NCBI GenBank assembly: GCA_030528845.1
Contig: JAUMYC010000150.1
Coordinates: 1 to 6,170, forward strand
From: Eubacteriales bacterium
GTDB lineage: Bacteria; Bacillota_A; Clostridia; Christensenellales; Aristaeellaceae
Reading direction: 5' to 3'
DNA: 6,170 nucleotides
Shown: piece by piece, positions 6,125 through 6,170 of the stretch
Numbering within the stretch: the stretch's first letter is position 1
Layout of the letters: every line of letters begins with the position of its first letter
Position numbers and translations under genes: made by a program
Notes under the pieces: model-generated
The model's database searches: none
What the model was told of the DNA's origin: nothing
Seen by the model: the letters and a program-made list of their open reading frames with translations, nothing else

Positions 6125-6164
6125 GCAGGGGCTCTGCCCCTGCACCCCGTTGCGCCTTTGGCGC
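6125..6164 (+). repeat. Hairpin module downstream of dnaE (same family as 60-142)
   Basis: GCAGGGGC (6125-6132) pairs perfectly with GCCCCTGC (6136-6143) around a TCT loop. The linker from 6142 reads CACCCCG when overlapped with hairpin A's frame (through 6149), as in the left array. Positions 6128-6148 are the exact reverse complement of 119-139. A second small hairpin follows, GCGCC (6152-6156) with GGCGC (6160-6164) and a TTT loop. No T-run follows before the window ends. The module begins 9 nt after the dnaE stop, in the same sense as dnaE, matching the placement of the left array after the kinase gene. It may act as the dnaE mRNA 3' structure or as a dispersed repeat. Confidence 0.72.
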
Positions 6165-6170
6165 CTATGC

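Noticed and set aside
2546..6145. A 1199-codon open frame on the minus strand, opposite dnaE
   Set aside because: Its translation is His/Ala/Asp/Val-rich without motifs, and it mirrors the codon bias of the GC-rich dnaE frame. dnaE has every family motif, so this is a shadow.

Overview
The window reads as a stretch of chromosome from a GC-rich, low-complexity-poor Firmicutes/Clostridia-type bacterium. This rests on strong AGGAGG-type Shine-Dalgarno sites, extended -10 promoters, a PHP-type DnaE of about 1200 residues with a LLGE-type C-terminus, and a 1-phosphofructokinase-family sugar kinase. The taxonomic call is inference; nothing in the window names the species.

Layout. Positions 1-147 hold no convincing gene. 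They contain a long hairpin at the left edge (1-35), then a regular array of three hairpins (67-142), which forms the 3' region of the first gene. A PfkB/FruK-family hexose-phosphate kinase lies on the minus strand (148-1113). A divergent intergenic region (1114-1336) carries a promoter on each strand, two inverted repeats and a GNRA-capped leader hairpin. On the plus strand follows a 349-residue membrane-anchored, internally duplicated coiled-coil protein of unknown function (1337-2386). It ends at a near-perfect intrinsic terminator (2414-2455). A second extended -10 promoter (2470-2478) then drives dnaE (2528-6115), the catalytic alpha subunit of a C-family DNA polymerase III. The final 55 bases carry another copy of the hairpin module seen at the left end.

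The three genes appear to be separate transcription units: a sugar-phosphate kinase, a cell-envelope coiled-coil protein of unknown role, and a replicative polymerase. No shared pathway is evident.

The most unusual signal is not a gene. It is a modular, hairpin-rich intergenic repeat found just downstream of two unrelated genes, the kinase and dnaE, in the same orientation relative to each gene. Each hairpin has a GGG/CCC-containing stem and a loop of about 3 nt, and is followed by a 7-nt linker ending CCCG. A 21-base segment is identical (inverted in window coordinates) between 119-139 and 6128-6148. The second point of interest is the coiled-coil protein, built from exact-periodicity duplications. 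I see no CRISPR array, transposase, tRNA or rRNA.
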